Shown: positions 44,918 to 57,498, numbered from the stretch's first letter. The stretch: DNA of 64,000 nucleotides from Selaginella moellendorffii (GCF_000143415.4 NW_003314262.1:1816317-1880316); one strand, 5' to 3'. Made by a program: numbers and translations. Notes: generated by a model not told the origin, from the letters alone.

Positions 44918-45837
44918 TGTAGCGCACTTGAATTTGGAGCCGAACTCCAAGCCTGTTGCACTACGAAACGAGGGTCCAGTACAATCCCACGAGCACCAAC
45001 TCCCCGTATCCAGCACCTGCACGCAAAATGGTGTCAGATGGAGTTTGGCACAATTTTGGCATACCGGTGGCCTAACGCGAGGAGGAGGGTACTCCATTGA
45101 CTAGAGCAGCATGGAGCTTGGGCTTAGACCCAAGCCGGACGCAGAACAAGGAGCGACACAGCCCAGCGGGAGCCAAACTAATGTCTCAGGCGGTCGGACA
45201 TGCATTCCAACCACTATCCCTACTATATATTTGGAACCCCCCACAACCCCCCCCCCCCCTTGAGGGACACACGCTTTGGGCTTTCACCCCAAGCCTCCCT
45301 TAGTACCAGGAGTTAGTCTCTGGGACAAGTTCGAAACTTACTAAATATGGAATGGCTTTAGATTTGCGAATTTGGACACGGGACGAACACCATTGGGTTC
45401 AGGCCGATCTCTACATTCTGTAGATATGCCAAATGAGTGAATCTAGACACTTTCCATAAATAGCATATGGGACCGAAATGAGACCAACACTAAGGGCATG
45501 ATAGCGAGGGTGTTTGGCAGACACGGTAAGCTATCATCAATCGAATATTGAGGGACTAGTCTCAATATCACGGGGGTTCCCAGCACTAGCAAGTGCAAGT
45601 CAGCGAATGAGTTTCTCTAACCAGGTCAAGTATGCTTGACAAATAGCATGTAGGAATTCCGTCCTTATGCTCATCTGGTCAAGTGCACATGCGATGACCA
45701 GTTTTTCAACTAGCTTGAGTGGAGACCATAAAAGGGACCAGCAGTACCGACCTCCTGCCGTCGTGGCAGTAAGGAAAGAGTGCCCGTAAGGACTGGCCGA
45801 TAAGTATCTTTCGATACCCGAAGTCACATTCGCGACA
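44918..45837 (-). repeat. Left LTR (3' LTR of the chromovirus)
   Basis: 920 bp, TGTAGCGCACTTG...TTCGCGACA on the plus strand. It has a 13-base C run at 45247-45259. Several differences from the right LTR are visible, mostly transitions in the first 90 bp, plus a short deletion in the right copy where this one reads ccggtggcctaa (45064-45075). Confidence 0.95.
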
Positions 45838-45850
45838 CTCTCCCCCCCTT
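45838..45850 (-). promoter_or_regulatory. Polypurine tract of the chromovirus
   Basis: On the minus strand a purine run AAGGGGGGGAGAG directly precedes the 3' LTR. It primes plus-strand DNA synthesis in LTR retrotransposons. Confidence 0.8.
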
Positions 45851-46445
45851 GGGGAAGATCGACATCCTTGTCGATGCATACCCAAGTCTAGCAAACCGTC
45901 AAGGAAACAACTTTGAAAGTTAATGGAAAGCACACTATTGGGAAATACACCGACTTAAATGAGTTATGGAATGACCTCTCCTCTACGTCCAAAGATGTTA
46001 AGACCCAGACACCCTCCGGCCGTCGCCGACAAGGAAATGACCAACGGAGTTAGCCACCCTTGCTGCTTTGAGTACCACTCAGCTTACAAAGGAATGATAC
46101 ATCCCTGCCTGCAGGGATTTAGGGAGAAGGCCAGAGGCCCAACTGCCCCTGAGCAAGAAATCAACCCTGTCGGGAAGATTTAGACAACTATTATAAACTG
46201 GCAGAGTAAGTTGTTTACACGACCACGCCCCTTTTTCGAAAAGGAGTCATCGAGAGAGAGGCAGGGACTTGTGATCAGTCTATAATAGTTATCCCCATGG
46301 TTATGGATTGGACCCATGCACCGAAGTGCCGAAGTCAGCCTGCCAAAACTGACCCAAGTACAAATGATCGAGAGAAACGACACTTTGAGTGATAGAAATA
46401 TTTTACTTTATTAATTTGCAAGATTTATTACAAGATTTACAAAAG

Positions 46446-46583
46446 CTAGGCTTTATTATGATTCTCATACTCCATGACAAGCTCACGAGCATGGGTAAGA
46501 TTACTAAGAGGTTCCCAAGTTGATTCACAAGTCGGGTAACCTTTCCACTTAACTAGATATTCCTTTGCACGACCACCACGTTT
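46446..46583 (-). pseudogene. Chromodomain of the chromovirus integrase, out of frame
   Basis: A minus-strand frame contains [15 protein letters not shown] and NLTHARELVMEYE, the conserved core of chromovirus chromodomains, ending at a stop at 46446-46448. The pol frame instead terminates at 46553. The shift can be explained by a missing base in the short T run at 46581-46583. Chromodomains target integration by reading histone methylation. Confidence 0.88.
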
Positions 46584-49500
46584 CCGCGACAAGCCAGAAT
46601 GCTTTCAACTTCGTATTCAGGTTCACCATCCACAACATCTGGTGGCGGACGAATCTCCCCTTGACGTGCATCATCCATAGTGTAAGGAGCCAATAGATTG
46701 GCATGAAATACATTATGAACATTGGACATCTCCGTAGGCAGATCCAACCGATAGGATACATCACCAAGACGTTTTAGCACCCGATAGGGTCCAACATATC
46801 TCGGCAAGAGCTTCCGAGACAAAGAACCCTTAATATTCAAGTTTCGGGAAGATAGCCACACCTGATCTCCCACTTGATAGGATACATCCTGACGATGTTG
46901 ATCCTTATCACGTCGATACCTATCCTGAGCTTTGCCCATCGCCTCAGTAGCTCTAGACCAGCCTTGGCGTAGCTGCTCCGCATAAGTTTCAACGGTTGGG
47001 ACCAACACTTCGGTCATTGGTTTTGGTACAACGATCTGTTGAGGTACCCCACGAGCATTTCCTTGCAGCATCTCCCATGGAGAACAGCCTATAGCACTGT
47101 GAAATGTGTTGTTATAACATATTTCTGCTGTATCCAAATGCTCAACCCAGTCGCGTTGGTCCGCCATGACATAGTACCGCAGATAATCCTCAACTTGAGC
47201 ATTCATGCGTTCGGTCTGCCCATCAGTCTGAGGATGATAAGCTGTACTAAACTTCAACTTGGTACCGAACAACTGGAATAGTGTGCCCCAAAACTTCCCC
47301 GTAAACCTCGAATCCCTATCCGAGATCATCTTTTTAGGAAGACCACGAACCCGCACTACTTCATGGAAAAAGAGCTTTGCTGCTTGTTTCGCATTCACTG
47401 TTCCCACAGTTGGAATGAAGTGTGCAATCTTCGACAACCGATCCACAACCACCATCAAAGTATCATAACCCTTAGATTTCGGCAAGCAAGTGACGAAATC
47501 AAGTGTCACACTTTGAAATGGCCATGCCGGTGCTGGAATGCACTGCAACTTTCCAGCCTGCTTCTCAGTTCTACGCTTACATTGCTGGCATATAGGGCAG
47601 GAACGGACATAATCCGCTACATCACCTTCCATACCAGCCCAGAAAAATCCCTTTTTCAACGAAGCAAGAGTCTTTCGCTGTCCACCATGTCCCGCTGCTG
47701 GAACATCACGATGTTCCCGCAGAAATAACTGCTGCAGATCCTTAGAGGGAAGATAGAATCTTTCTTGCTTATAGAATATAAGCCCATCCCGAATTGAGAA
47801 CTGAAGCTTCGCATTAGTGCGACTAGCAACTTTTGCTGCTTCGCTACCAGGGCTCTGCTTCAACAACCCCGCGCGGCATAAGATTGCCTTCGCCAATGGA
47901 TCATTTCCATATGAAGTCCGAACGTCCTCCAACCAGTCCGAATTGATGGCTGATATTGCTCGGAACTGAGCCTGTCGACTCAATGCATCCGGAACAATAT
48001 TGTCTTTACCAGGTTTATATATGATTTCGATATCATATCTAGCAAGCTTCTCTTGCCAACGAGCCTGCTTTGGCATAAGCTTAGGCTGCATAGCAAAGTA
48101 GCTTAGTGTGTTACTATCTGTATAAACCTTGGTGTGTCCACCCAAGTAGTGTCTCCAGTGTTCTAGGGCCGACACTATAGCAAACATCTCTTTCTCATGC
48201 GTTGGCCATCTTCGTTGAGTTTCATCCAATTTCTTGGAGTAGAACGCAATAGGACAACCATGTCGCCTTAGCGTAACACCAACCGCTTTGTCACAATCTT
48301 GCTGCAACACGGCACCGATAGCATAGCCAGATGCATCACAATGCACTTCGAAAGGTTTATCAAGATCTGGGATCCTGAGAACAGGAACCGTAGTCAAGAT
48401 CTCCTTCAACCGTGTGAAAGCACGCTGGCAAGCTGGTGTCCAATGAAACGGAATACTACTCTTCGTCAACTCAGTCAACGGAAGAGCAATCCTTGCAAAA
48501 TTGCGGACAAACTTGCGATAGTATCCCACCAAACCGAGAAAGGATCGAACATCTGATATAGTGGTCGGAACTTCCCAGGACTTCACTGCTTCCATCTTGT
48601 TTGGATCGACCTCAATCACGCCACCACCAACTATATGTCCGAGAAAGTTTACGCACAATTGTCCAAAAGCGCATTTACTTTCCTTAGCATACAGTTTGTG
48701 TTCGCGCAACTTCTGAAACACCAGCTCCAAGTGTTTCAAATGATCCTCCAACGTTTCACTAAAGACTAGAACATCGTCGATATATAGGACAACAAATGCA
48801 TCCAAATAATCTCCGAATATTCTATCCATCATAGTGCTGAACGTTGCTGGAGCATTGCATAACCCGAACGGCATGACAAGGAACTCATAAGATCCGTACC
48901 GAGTCTTAAAGGCTGTCTTCTCCACATCCTGATCCGCCACCCGTATTTGATGATACCCAGACCGCAAATCAAGTCGCGTAAAATACTTAGCCTTTAAGAG
49001 TTGGTCAAACAAGTCATCAATGCGAGGCAAAGGATAACTGTTTTTAACCATGATCTTATTGAGTGCCCGATAGTCAATACACATCCTCATGGTTCTGTCC
49101 TTTTTCATAACGAAGAGGACCGGTGCTCCATAAGGTGACTTGCTTGGTCGGATATGACCTTTGTCAAGAAGCTCCGTGACTTGCTTCTTGAGTTCAGCCA
49201 TCTCCTTGATGTTCAACCGATATGGAGCTTTCGTAGGTGGTTTAGAACCCGGAATAACCTCAATCTGATGATCAACCTTAGGGCTAGGAGGTAGCCCTGG
49301 TGGCAAATCCTTCGGGAAGATATCCTGATTCCTCGCCAACAACTCCAATATCTTCTTTGGTACAAGATCAACCCCGTCACCAATTTTAATTGAGTCACCA
49401 ATACCCTCAGCTTCCATCACTTGAACCCAAAAGGTTTGACATCCCCTCTTAGCTGCTTTTTGAGCGGCCCTCGCAGTCAGGAACTTTGCATCCCAATCTT

Positions 49501-50665
49501 TTGAGGAACGCTTTTGCAACTGAAAGGATACATCAGGATGTCCTTCTGACTTCAATGTGATACGACTTTGTCCAGCACCATAAATCCCTTTTATATACTT
49601 GTTGAAGAAATTTATACCAAACACCATCTGAAAATCTGGTATCTTCAACACTACCAAGTCCACTCTTTCTTTCCACTTGGATATCTTTATTGGAACATCA
49701 CTCACAAACTTTCTGGCTACTTGCCCACCTTCCTCAAACCGGAAGTGCATAGGCGACATTTGCTTAGCATTCAATCCTAACAACTTAACTAAGTCTTCGG
49801 ATATCACACTGTGCGTAGCTCCCGTGTCAATCATCACTCGGATTCGGTGTCCACGGACAAAGCCTACCAGATACATCAACGGATCAGTGTTTGCATTGAC
49901 TGCAAGAAAAGCTTGAGGAAAGCAACGAAAGTTACTCACCTCTTCTTCCTCATAGTCTGCATTGACCAACTCGTCAACCCCTTCAGCTTCACCACCACCG
50001 TCTTCCCTCATGACATTAACTCGAGACCTTGTCTTATGCTTGTTGGGACATTCCGAGGACCTATGTCCCGACTCTCCACAATGGAAGCAATGACCCACAC
50101 TACCCGTTCCGCTAGGAGCAGGTTTTGCAGGTTGCTGTTGCTTGTACCCACCAGGAGGAGGAACAGAGGGCCTAGGACCAGAAGAAGCTGCTGGTGGTCT
50201 CCAACCACCACCACCTTTATTCACCGTAGCTTGTGAGCCCCTAGGGCGGTACCTACTTTCCACCCTTTGTTTCCGATCACCTTGCTTATTCCCAGAATTC
50301 CTATTCTTATCCAAGTTACCAGCATAAGGTTGCTGATATTGTTCCATGAGCGAGTGACTAAAGGCAACTTGCTGCACTACCTCCTTACACTCCAGGTATA
50401 TCTTCGGCTTAAACTTCAAGATCTCATTACAAGAAAGTGAACTTAAACCCTCCAAGAAATAACTCCGAGCATCTTCGTCACTCATATTTGCAATCATAAT
50501 GCGCTTCTGAGCAAATGCATTAACGTAATGCATAAGGTCCCCTCGCTGCTTTAACCGCCGCAGCTCTGCGCGAAGTCTTAGACCAAGATCATCCGGCAAG
50601 TATTCTTTACGGATACGAGACTGCATCTTGGTCCAACTTCTAGTCTGCCCTTTTTCAGCACACAC
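46553..50665 (-). CDS. Chromovirus gag C-terminus and Pol polyprotein (open)
   Basis: 1,370 codons without a stop. In order: gag core ([17 protein letters not shown]), CCHC knuckle [14 protein letters not shown], protease [13 protein letters not shown], reverse transcriptase with [10 protein letters not shown], RNase H beginning [18 protein letters not shown]-type integrase with HHCC zinc finger ([18 protein letters not shown]...CPICQQC) and DDE core residues in [18 protein letters not shown] and the [19 protein letters not shown] block. All catalytic motifs are intact. The frame has no ATG start of its own because an in-frame TAG precedes it; it would be made as part of gag-pol. Confidence 0.95.
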   Translation of the reverse strand: MCAEKGQTRSWTKMQSRIRKEYLPDDLGLRLRAELRRLKQRGDLMHYVNAFAQKRIMIANMSDEDARSYFLEGLSSLSCNEILKFKPKIYLECKEVVQQVAFSHSLMEQYQQPYAGNLDKNRNSGNKQGDRKQRVESRYRPRGSQATVNKGGGGWRPPAASSGPRPSVPPPGGYKQQQPAKPAPSGTGSVGHCFHCGESGHRSSECPNKHKTRSRVNVMREDGGGEAEGVDELVNADYEEEEVSNFRCFPQAFLAVNANTDPLMYLVGFVRGHRIRVMIDTGATHSVISEDLVKLLGLNAKQMSPMHFRFEEGGQVARKFVSDVPIKISKWKERVDLVVLKIPDFQMVFGINFFNKYIKGIYGAGQSRITLKSEGHPDVSFQLQKRSSKDWDAKFLTARAAQKAAKRGCQTFWVQVMEAEGIGDSIKIGDGVDLVPKKILELLARNQDIFPKDLPPGLPPSPKVDHQIEVIPGSKPPTKAPYRLNIKEMAELKKQVTELLDKGHIRPSKSPYGAPVLFVMKKDRTMRMCIDYRALNKIMVKNSYPLPRIDDLFDQLLKAKYFTRLDLRSGYHQIRVADQDVEKTAFKTRYGSYEFLVMPFGLCNAPATFSTMMDRIFGDYLDAFVVLYIDDVLVFSETLEDHLKHLELVFQKLREHKLYAKESKCAFGQLCVNFLGHIVGGGVIEVDPNKMEAVKSWEVPTTISDVRSFLGLVGYYRKFVRNFARIALPLTELTKSSIPFHWTPACQRAFTRLKEILTTVPVLRIPDLDKPFEVHCDASGYAIGAVLQQDCDKAVGVTLRRHGCPIAFYSKKLDETQRRWPTHEKEMFAIVSALEHWRHYLGGHTKVYTDSNTLSYFAMQPKLMPKQARWQEKLARYDIEIIYKPGKDNIVPDALSRQAQFRAISAINSDWLEDVRTSYGNDPLAKAILCRAGLLKQSPGSEAAKVASRTNAKLQFSIRDGLIFYKQERFYLPSKDLQQLFLREHRDVPAAGHGGQRKTLASLKKGFFWAGMEGDVADYVRSCPICQQCKRRTEKQAGKLQCIPAPAWPFQSVTLDFVTCLPKSKGYDTLMVVVDRLSKIAHFIPTVGTVNAKQAAKLFFHEVVRVRGLPKKMISDRDSRFTGKFWGTLFQLFGTKLKFSTAYHPQTDGQTERMNAQVEDYLRYYVMADQRDWVEHLDTAEICYNNTFHSAIGCSPWEMLQGNARGVPQQIVVPKPMTEVLVPTVETYAEQLRQGWSRATEAMGKAQDRYRRDKDQHRQDVSYQVGDQVWLSSRNLNIKGSLSRKLLPRYVGPYRVLKRLGDVSYRLDLPTEMSNVHNVFHANLLAPYTMDDARQGEIRPPPDVVDGEPEYEVESILACRGNVVVVQRNI

Positions 50666-51160
50666 CTAGCACCACCAAGTTTTGGCATGATCGGTGAGAA
50701 AGGATTGCGCGCACGCAACTTTCGTACGATCATCTACGTTTGCCGCTATGAAATAGTTTTCCATATCGTAGACCTAGTCTTCCAAAACTCGATAGTCCCG
50801 CATGCCTCTGAAATTGGGTGGTTTTGGAGGCTTGAACTTTGAAACTCGTGCAACCGGGGGCGGCTGCAAAACTTCATTGTCCTCAGAACTAGAGGAGGAG
50901 TCCAGTTGCTTAGGCTTGATTGGTTTAGCTGCCTCAGCTTCTTTCTTCCTCTTCTTGTTCTCCTTCTTCAATTTGTGAATCTCCTTTCGCAAATTCTCGA
51001 TCTCGACTTCATGAGCCGTGCGCTGTAGTGCTGCAGCATTTGGCTCATCCTCTTCCGACTTGGCCTCAGCCCCTTCCGCAGCATCTCTAGTAGGAGTTTC
51101 CTCCTCTCGATTTGCCCATCTAGAGGTTTCAGCATCATCAGCACGGTTCCTCTTCACCAT
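50666..51160 (-). pseudogene. Chromovirus gag N-terminal part with two amber stops
   Basis: The probable start is Met at 51160 (MVKRNRADDAETSRW). An acidic and then Lys-rich coiled region (RKEIHKLKKENKKRKKEAEA) leads into KFKPPKPPNFRG, typical of gag before the capsid-like core. In-frame TAG codons at about 50771-50773 and 50666-50668 separate it from the open frame downstream. Confidence 0.85.
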
Positions 51161-51338
51161 CCTGCTAGCTGCATGCATGCCTCTATCAGTAACTGAACAT
51201 GAGTACAACGTTCTTACCGAATGGTGCTATCCAACTAATCCTACACAAGTCGCTTTGGATCTACTAGAAAAGTCTTTGTGTATGTAACTTGAGTCAGAAA
51301 ATCCGACAAAAGTTGGATAGAAATCGCTAAGACAATTT

Positions 51339-51349
51339 CTCTGATACCA
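51339..51349 (-). promoter_or_regulatory. Primer-binding site for initiator tRNA-Met
   Basis: The minus strand reads TGGTATCAGAG two bases inside the 5' LTR, complementary to the 3' end of plant initiator tRNA-Met. It is the usual minus-strand primer of this class. Confidence 0.92.
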
Positions 51350-51351
51350 AA

Positions 51352-52265
51352 TGTAGCACACCTGAATTTGGAGCCGAACTCCAAGCTCGTTGCACTATGA
51401 AACGAGGGTCCGGTACAATCCCACGAGCACCAGCTCCCCGTATCCAGCACCTGCACGCAAAATGGTGTCAGACGGAGTCTGGCACAATTTTGGCATACAC
51501 CGCGAGGAGGAGGGTACTCCACTGACTAGAGTAGCGTGGAGCTTGGGCTTAGACCCAAGCCAGACGCAGAACAAGGAGCGACACAGCCCAGCGGGAGCCA
51601 AACTAATGTCTCAGGCGGTTGGACATGCATTCCAACCACTATCCCTACTATATATTTGGAACCCCCCACAGCCCCCCCCCCCCCCCCTTGAGGGACACAC
51701 GCTTTGGGCTTTCACCCCAAGCCTCCCTTAGTACCAGGAGTTAGTCTCTGGGACAAGTCTGAAACTTACTAAATATGGAATGGCCTTAGATTTGCGAATT
51801 TGGACACGGGACGAACACCATTGTGTTCAGGCCGATCTCTACATTCTGTAGATATGCCAAATGAGTGAATCTAGACACTTTCCATAAATAGCATATGGGA
51901 CCGAAATGAGACCAACACTAAGGGCATGATAGCGAGGGTGTTTGGCAGACACGGTAAGCTATCATCAATCAAATATTGAGGGACTAGTCTCAATATCACG
52001 GGGGTTCCCAACACTAGCAAGTGCAAGTCAGCGAATGAGTTTCTCTAACCAGGTCAAGTATGCTTGACAAATAGCATGTAGGAATTCCGTCCTTATGCTC
52101 ATCTAGTCAAGTGCACATGCGATGACCAGTTTCTCAACTAGCTTGAGTGGAGACCATAAAAGGGACCAGCAGTACCGACCTCCTGCCGTCGTGGCAGTAA
52201 GGAAAGAGTGCCCGTAAGGACTGGCCGACAAGTATCTTTCGATACCCGAAGTCACATTCGCGACA
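51352..52265 (-). repeat. Right LTR (5' LTR of the chromovirus)
   Basis: 914 bp, TGTAGCACACCTG...TTCGCGACA on the plus strand, followed by the target duplication cgtca. The C run is 17 bases (51672-51688), against 13 in the partner LTR. Confidence 0.95.
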
Positions 52266-54939
52266 CGTCATCCGATTCCAATTGGGGATGCTCGTCCAAT
52301 CAAGGTTCCTGTTCGTCATTACTCACCAAAGGAGATCAAGATTTTACGTGCAAATGTCAAGGAGATGTTGGAGAAGGGTGTTATTTAGAAATTGCAGAGT
52401 CCTTGGGCATGTGAACCTCATCTTGTGACAAAGCCTAATGGGATTATTCATTTCTACATCGACTATCGTCCGTTAAACAACATAACGATCCCGGATGTGT
52501 ACCCTCTTCCTCACATTACTGATCTCTTGGATCGTCTGGGGCGAAGTCATTGGTTCAACAAGCTAGATCTTGCTTCTGGGTATTGGCAAGTACCGATGGC
52601 CGAAGAAGATATTCCTAAGACTGCTTTTCGTACACCATTTGATTTGTATGAGTTCTTGGTGATGCCATTTGGTTTGAACAATGTTCCAACAACTTTCCAG
52701 CGGATGATGGACGAGGTTCTTTGAGATATGCTAGAGGTGACTGCTGACTTCATTGATGATGTCTTGATCCACTCGGAGGGGACGTGGGAGGAGCACGTTC
52801 GTGATGTTTGTAAAGTGTTGGATCGGCTACACGACGTTGGTTTAAAGCTGAAGTGGTCGAAGTGCGTGTTTGGATCCAAGGACACAACTTATCTTGGGTA
52901 CCGTATTTCTCGTAAGGGTTTGCAAGTTGATCCTGACAAACTTGTGGCTATTATGAAGTTCCCTACTCCGAAGTGTGTGAATGATGTGTAGCGCTTCTTG
53001 GGCAAGGTGCAGTATCTCGGGCGTTTTGTGGATCATCTTTCTGATTGCATTGCACCATTGCGAGCGTTGCTGAAGTCATCAACGTTGTCTTTCATTTGGT
53101 CTTCAGATTGTGAGCGGGCGTTCGGGGATCTCAAAGAGTTATTGACAACTCCTCCGATTTTGGCATATCCTAACTACACTCGACCTTTTATTTTGCACGT
53201 GGATGCTTCTGACATTGGTCTTGGAGGTGTGTTAATACAAGAGAGCTCGAGTGTGCCTGATTAGTGCCATCCCATTGCATATATAAGCCGTACATTACAA
53301 CCAGCGGAGATGAACTACTCCACGACAGAGGAGTGTTTAGCAGCAGTCTGGGGTTTCGAGAAACTTCATGCATATCTACATGGCTCTCGAACGTTACTTG
53401 AAGGTGACCATGCTGCTGTTACTTCATTATCAAAGTAGAAGAACCTGGTTGGTCGTATTGCTCGGTGGGCTTTGAAGCTTCAGATATATGATTTTGATGT
53501 TGTTCACCGCCCAGGGAGTTCTATGGCTGATGCTAATGCCCTTTCTCGAGCTCCTCTTCCTTCTTCACTCTCTTCTCATGTTTCTGACGAGCCTGTCATT
53601 CCAGCATCTGTGGATTTTCAAGACAAGGATTTTGTGCCGTCGGCGGTTGCTGTACTTGACGTTCTGTGTCCACAAGGTGTAGAGCAAGATCTACCTTTGC
53701 TTGATGAGGTTCGTGAGGCGTAAAAGATTGAGCCATGGATTCGAAGGCTTTGAGATGGGTTTGAGAATCCTACATCACTTGCTAATGACTTGCCTTTCCA
53801 GCATTTACATTCTCAATATCATCTGAAGATGGCCTTCTTTATTTTGTGGGGACAAATCCTGATGATCATTTACAGCTGTGGTGCCTTCTATCTTTATTCC
53901 ATGGTTTCTCCATGCCTACCATGATTCTCCTGTTCTAGGTAGGCATATGGGACATTGTCGTGTAATCGAGAAGCTACGCAGGTCTTTCTATTGGCCGGAG
54001 ATGCGACGTGATATTATTCGGTATGTACGTAGCTGCGTTTGGTGCCAAGCTCGTAATACTCCCCCTCGGGCTGCGGAAGGATGGTTGGAGTCAATTGCAA
54101 TTTCCCGTCCATTTGAGTTGGTGGCATTTGATCTTATGGGACCTTTTCCACGGTCGACTGCTGGCAATGAGTATATTATTATTGCTTCTGACTACTTGAC
54201 TCGTTGGGTGGAAGTTGGTGCTCTTGCTAGCACCTCTGCAACTGCTGTTAGATACTTCCTCCTCAATCGAGTGGTGTTCTAGCATTCTTGTCTAGAGCAG
54301 ATTCTTTCGGATAATGGTCCTGTATTTATGGCTGAGGCATTTCATGTTTTGACGTCTCGGTTGGGGATTTGCCACACTTTCACGAGTGCTTATCATCCAC
54401 AATCAGACGGTCTGGTGGAACGGCTCGTTCGGACGTTCAAGGGGATGATTGCGAAGTATATGAACTTTCAGCATTCGGATTGGGATAGTTATTTGCTGTC
54501 TATTCGGTATGCATATGTCACTGGGGTGCAAAGTTCTGTTAGTGCTTCACCATATAAACTCCTATATGGTTATGATCAAATATTACTAATGGAGTTAGGT
54601 TTACCTTCGCGATTGCTACGAGCTGCGGATGCTAGGTCATGGGATCAATATTTGACAAGCATTCTTCCACTTGTCCGAGCGGAGTCTGCCGAACACTTAG
54701 GCCGCGTACAAGTGGGACAACAACGGCGTTACAACTCCTATCATCGTCCACCTGCAAAGAACAAAGTGGATGATTTGGTATTAGTCCGTTTTCCCCATCT
54801 TACGGTACATGGTTTATTTAAGAGGCTCCTTGCACAGTGGAAAGGACTATATCGAGTGTTGCGGCAAGTTGGACCACAAGTTTATGGGGTTTGGCATGAT
54901 ATCCAGCAGGCCGATCCTCCAGAGATTGTGCATGTATAG
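52266..54939 (+). pseudogene. Ty3/gypsy pol, RT-RNase H-integrase part, multiple stops
   Basis: Continuation of the pol interrupted at 44917. It contains RT ([31 protein letters not shown]), RNase H (FILHVDASDIGLGGVL, HAYLHGSRTLLEGDHAA), integrase zinc finger (HMGHCRVIEKLRRSFYW...CVWCQ) and core (VAFDLMGPFP, ILSDNGPVF, AYHPQSDGLVERLVRTFKG), then the C-terminal domain with DDLVLVRFPHL and LAQWKGLYRVLRQVG. In-frame stops include 52386, 52722, 52989, 53262, 53437, 53721 and 54280, with small frameshifts at 53810-53880. The RT motif is FIDD rather than YIDD. Not functional. Confidence 0.92.
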
Positions 54940-55085
54940 CGGTTGAAACGCTTCATACAAAAGGATCAGGAGCGGTTAATACCATCTACAGATCCGCCGA
55001 TGCCTCCTTTTGATATTCCTCTAGATCTCGGCCCGTCTACAAGAGAACTCTGATGGTTTTCCATTATTCCGAGATGAGGGGATGA

Positions 55086-55259
55086 TGTGAGGGCCAAGTG
55101 TACGGCTACGATGCCGTATACTAATATTAGCGTAGTGGGATTTTGGTAACCGTCGAATTGGTTTCAATCCAGACCACTTGCTCTTATATATAAGTTAGGG
55201 TTTTTGGGCTAATTGATATGCACATTTTTGTATTCCCTTTCCATATTCCATGCACTCAC
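55086..55259 (+). repeat. 3' LTR of the outer Ty3/gypsy element
   Basis: It starts TGTGAGGGCCAAGTG directly after a purine-rich tract (gagatgaggggatga) that fits a PPT. It matches the degenerate LTR at 34021. The right end is set tentatively where a different repeat begins. Confidence 0.7.
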
Positions 55260-55325
55260 AATCTGAATATTCTGAAATTATATTAAACCTCTTAATATAA
55301 TTTTAAATTTTTATTTATTTTAATT

Positions 55326-55493
55326 TGTGAGTGCTTGGGATATAGGAATATGTATATTAATTAGGGTTTAGACCCCTGCTTATATACAAGAATGGATGGA
55401 CCAAGATTCAGTCCCAAATGGATGGTCAATATGCAATAGTACTATAATTAATATATCACCTAGCCAAGGTAATACATATATATACATATATAT

Positions 55494-55524
<31 letters not shown>

Positions 55525-57498
55525 TAAACCTTACATTATCTTTCTATTCGGAAGATGAAAAGGTGATGATAATAAGTTAGGTGGAACATCTAAAGCTTCT
55601 GTTGGGCGATTATAAACTACCAGAAGAATCTAAAGCTTCTACAAAACCACCAATAAAGTTGCTGATAAGCATGATTGAAACAAAACCCAAAGCTATAACA
55701 TAAGCACCGATCGATTATGGAATCCCGTTCAATCAGTTATAATTTTATATGCAACAACTAAACGCTTAAACTAAATTTGAAACTATAACATTAAACCAAA
55801 GCAAGGGACTTCAAGAACCACTATAATCTATGAAATGCCATTGCAACAATTAATACTTCCCACATTTAAATTTGCCCATTAATAATCCTTTAAGACCACT
55901 ATTAGTTTAGTCTTAGGACTATAAGTAAAACAACCATCTTCCTCATTTAGCACCCTACATGAGAGGTTGAACTCACTCTGCCATTTATGTTCAACCTCAC
56001 TCCACTATTGCATTTGTTCAGCTTCACTATGTTGGGGTTAAATATTCTATTCAGACTCACTATACTCATTCTCATTCTATAATCCATGTTGTTTATCCTC
56101 ACTCCACTATTGTATTCGCTTATCTTCACATCATTGTTAGGGTTGGACTCCTGTCTGTCCCCTCTTCCCCCTCCTCCGAAGAAAAAAAGTTTTGAAGTGT
56201 TGGGGCAGAAAGAAAAAAATGAAAAAATATTGAGGAAAAACAATTGTAAAAGAAGAAAAAGTGGATAAAGAAGTATCAGAAGAGGAATTTGTATCAACTG
56301 ACAATGTAGAAATAGGAAATCAAAAAGACATCTACTCAAATCTTGGAAAAATACTTTGGCCAACACAATATAAGTAAAAGATTCACACTGCTCAACTTCC
56401 TTAACACACAACTCAACACTTGAGATGAGAAAATTAATAACAACATTCACACTCTTAAGGGAATAGATAAATTCCTCAACAATAACGGTAAAACAAAGAC
56501 TTTCAATGACACTTATAAATAGGGACATACATTTAATCTGAAACTCTAGCCAAAGTGACTCAACCTTTGGAACAAAAGAAAACTCAGCACTAGAATTGAT
56601 TAAAGACGTTGCCAATGAAACAAAAGCAAGATTTTCAATTTCATGCACACACTCAACATCTAAATTAATATGAGGAAGATAAAAAACATTCAACTCAACA
56701 CTGGATTGAGAATAAGAATCATAAGAGTCATAAATGATCAATGTGCCAAGAGAAGAAAACACTATAGATGAGGAAGAAATACTAAAAACATGAAAAGGTG
56801 GTTCAAACTAAGAAATAAAAAAAAGTTAAGAAAGAATAAAAGGTAAAAAGAAAGGATCAAATGGCAAATTGAAGGATTAACACTTACCCTGTGAAATTTC
56901 CAACTCATCTTCAAAGTTATCTTTATAATAATTAAACTCTTCATCACAATCCAGAATCCATTCAAATTCATAAACATCGTCTTCCCATAAACTTGATCCT
57001 TAAACATTCTCCAAAAACCAGACTATATTATCTATAACTTCAGAAGTTAGAAACGGCAATGCAGCATCAATATAATCACACCTCACAGCACTAAAAGTTC
57101 AATCTAATAAAATAGCATTAACAGCTTTAAGTGATATACTTTTTAATTGATGACGGTATAGTATGGTAGAAGAAGAGGACGTAATGAAGATCCAAAAAAA
57201 GGATAGATCTAAATACAATGATAGTTAAAGTTCTAAATCTTGCAAAAAATTAATACAAATTTAGATCTAAAAGAAAATGAAAAAATAAAAACAAAAAGCA
57301 TGATCCCAAACATTAAAACCAAATTGCAATGCCCTTCACCTCCACTAATGTGAGTGCTCAAAATATAAGAATAGTTATATTAATTGGGGTTTAAACCTTT
57401 GCTTATATACAAAAATGAATGGACCAAATTCAATCCCAAATGAACAATCCATATGCTATAGTACTATAGTTAAGATATTATCTAGCCATGGTAATACA
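55326..57498. mobile_element. Non-autonomous LTR-like element with ~150-bp direct terminal repeats
   Basis: Direct repeats 55326-55476 and 57349-57498 (151 and 150 bp) both start TGTGAGTGCT and end GGTAATACA, and align throughout (cttatatacaa, agtactata, ctagcca). Between them is AT-rich DNA with one long minus-strand frame (55947-56762, 271 codons, Leu/Phe/Ser-rich) that I do not recognise. No primer-binding site or clear target duplication was found, so the class is uncertain. The right end of the preceding LTR is very close. Confidence 0.55.
55491..55526 (+). repeat. (TTTA)n microsatellite
   Basis: Eight to nine uninterrupted TTTA units directly after a TATA-rich stretch. Confidence 0.95.

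Larger units (their letters stand above)
44918..52265 (-). mobile_element. Full-length chromovirus-type Ty3/gypsy retrotransposon
   Basis: 7,348 bp, flanked by perfect target duplications cgtca (44913-44917 and 52266-52270). It has LTRs of 920 and 914 bp, PBS at 51339-51349, PPT at 45838-45850, gag-pol on the minus strand, and a chromodomain at the 3' end of pol. It is inserted antisense into the pol gene of an older Ty3/gypsy element. Gag carries two stops and the chromodomain is out of frame, so it is not autonomous as read. Pol itself is otherwise fully open, implying fairly recent insertion. Confidence 0.95.

Noticed and set aside
45097-45303. Short frames inside chromovirus LTRs (recurring at 51390-51731)
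   Set aside because: Same LTR sequence repeated; no sign of coding selection.
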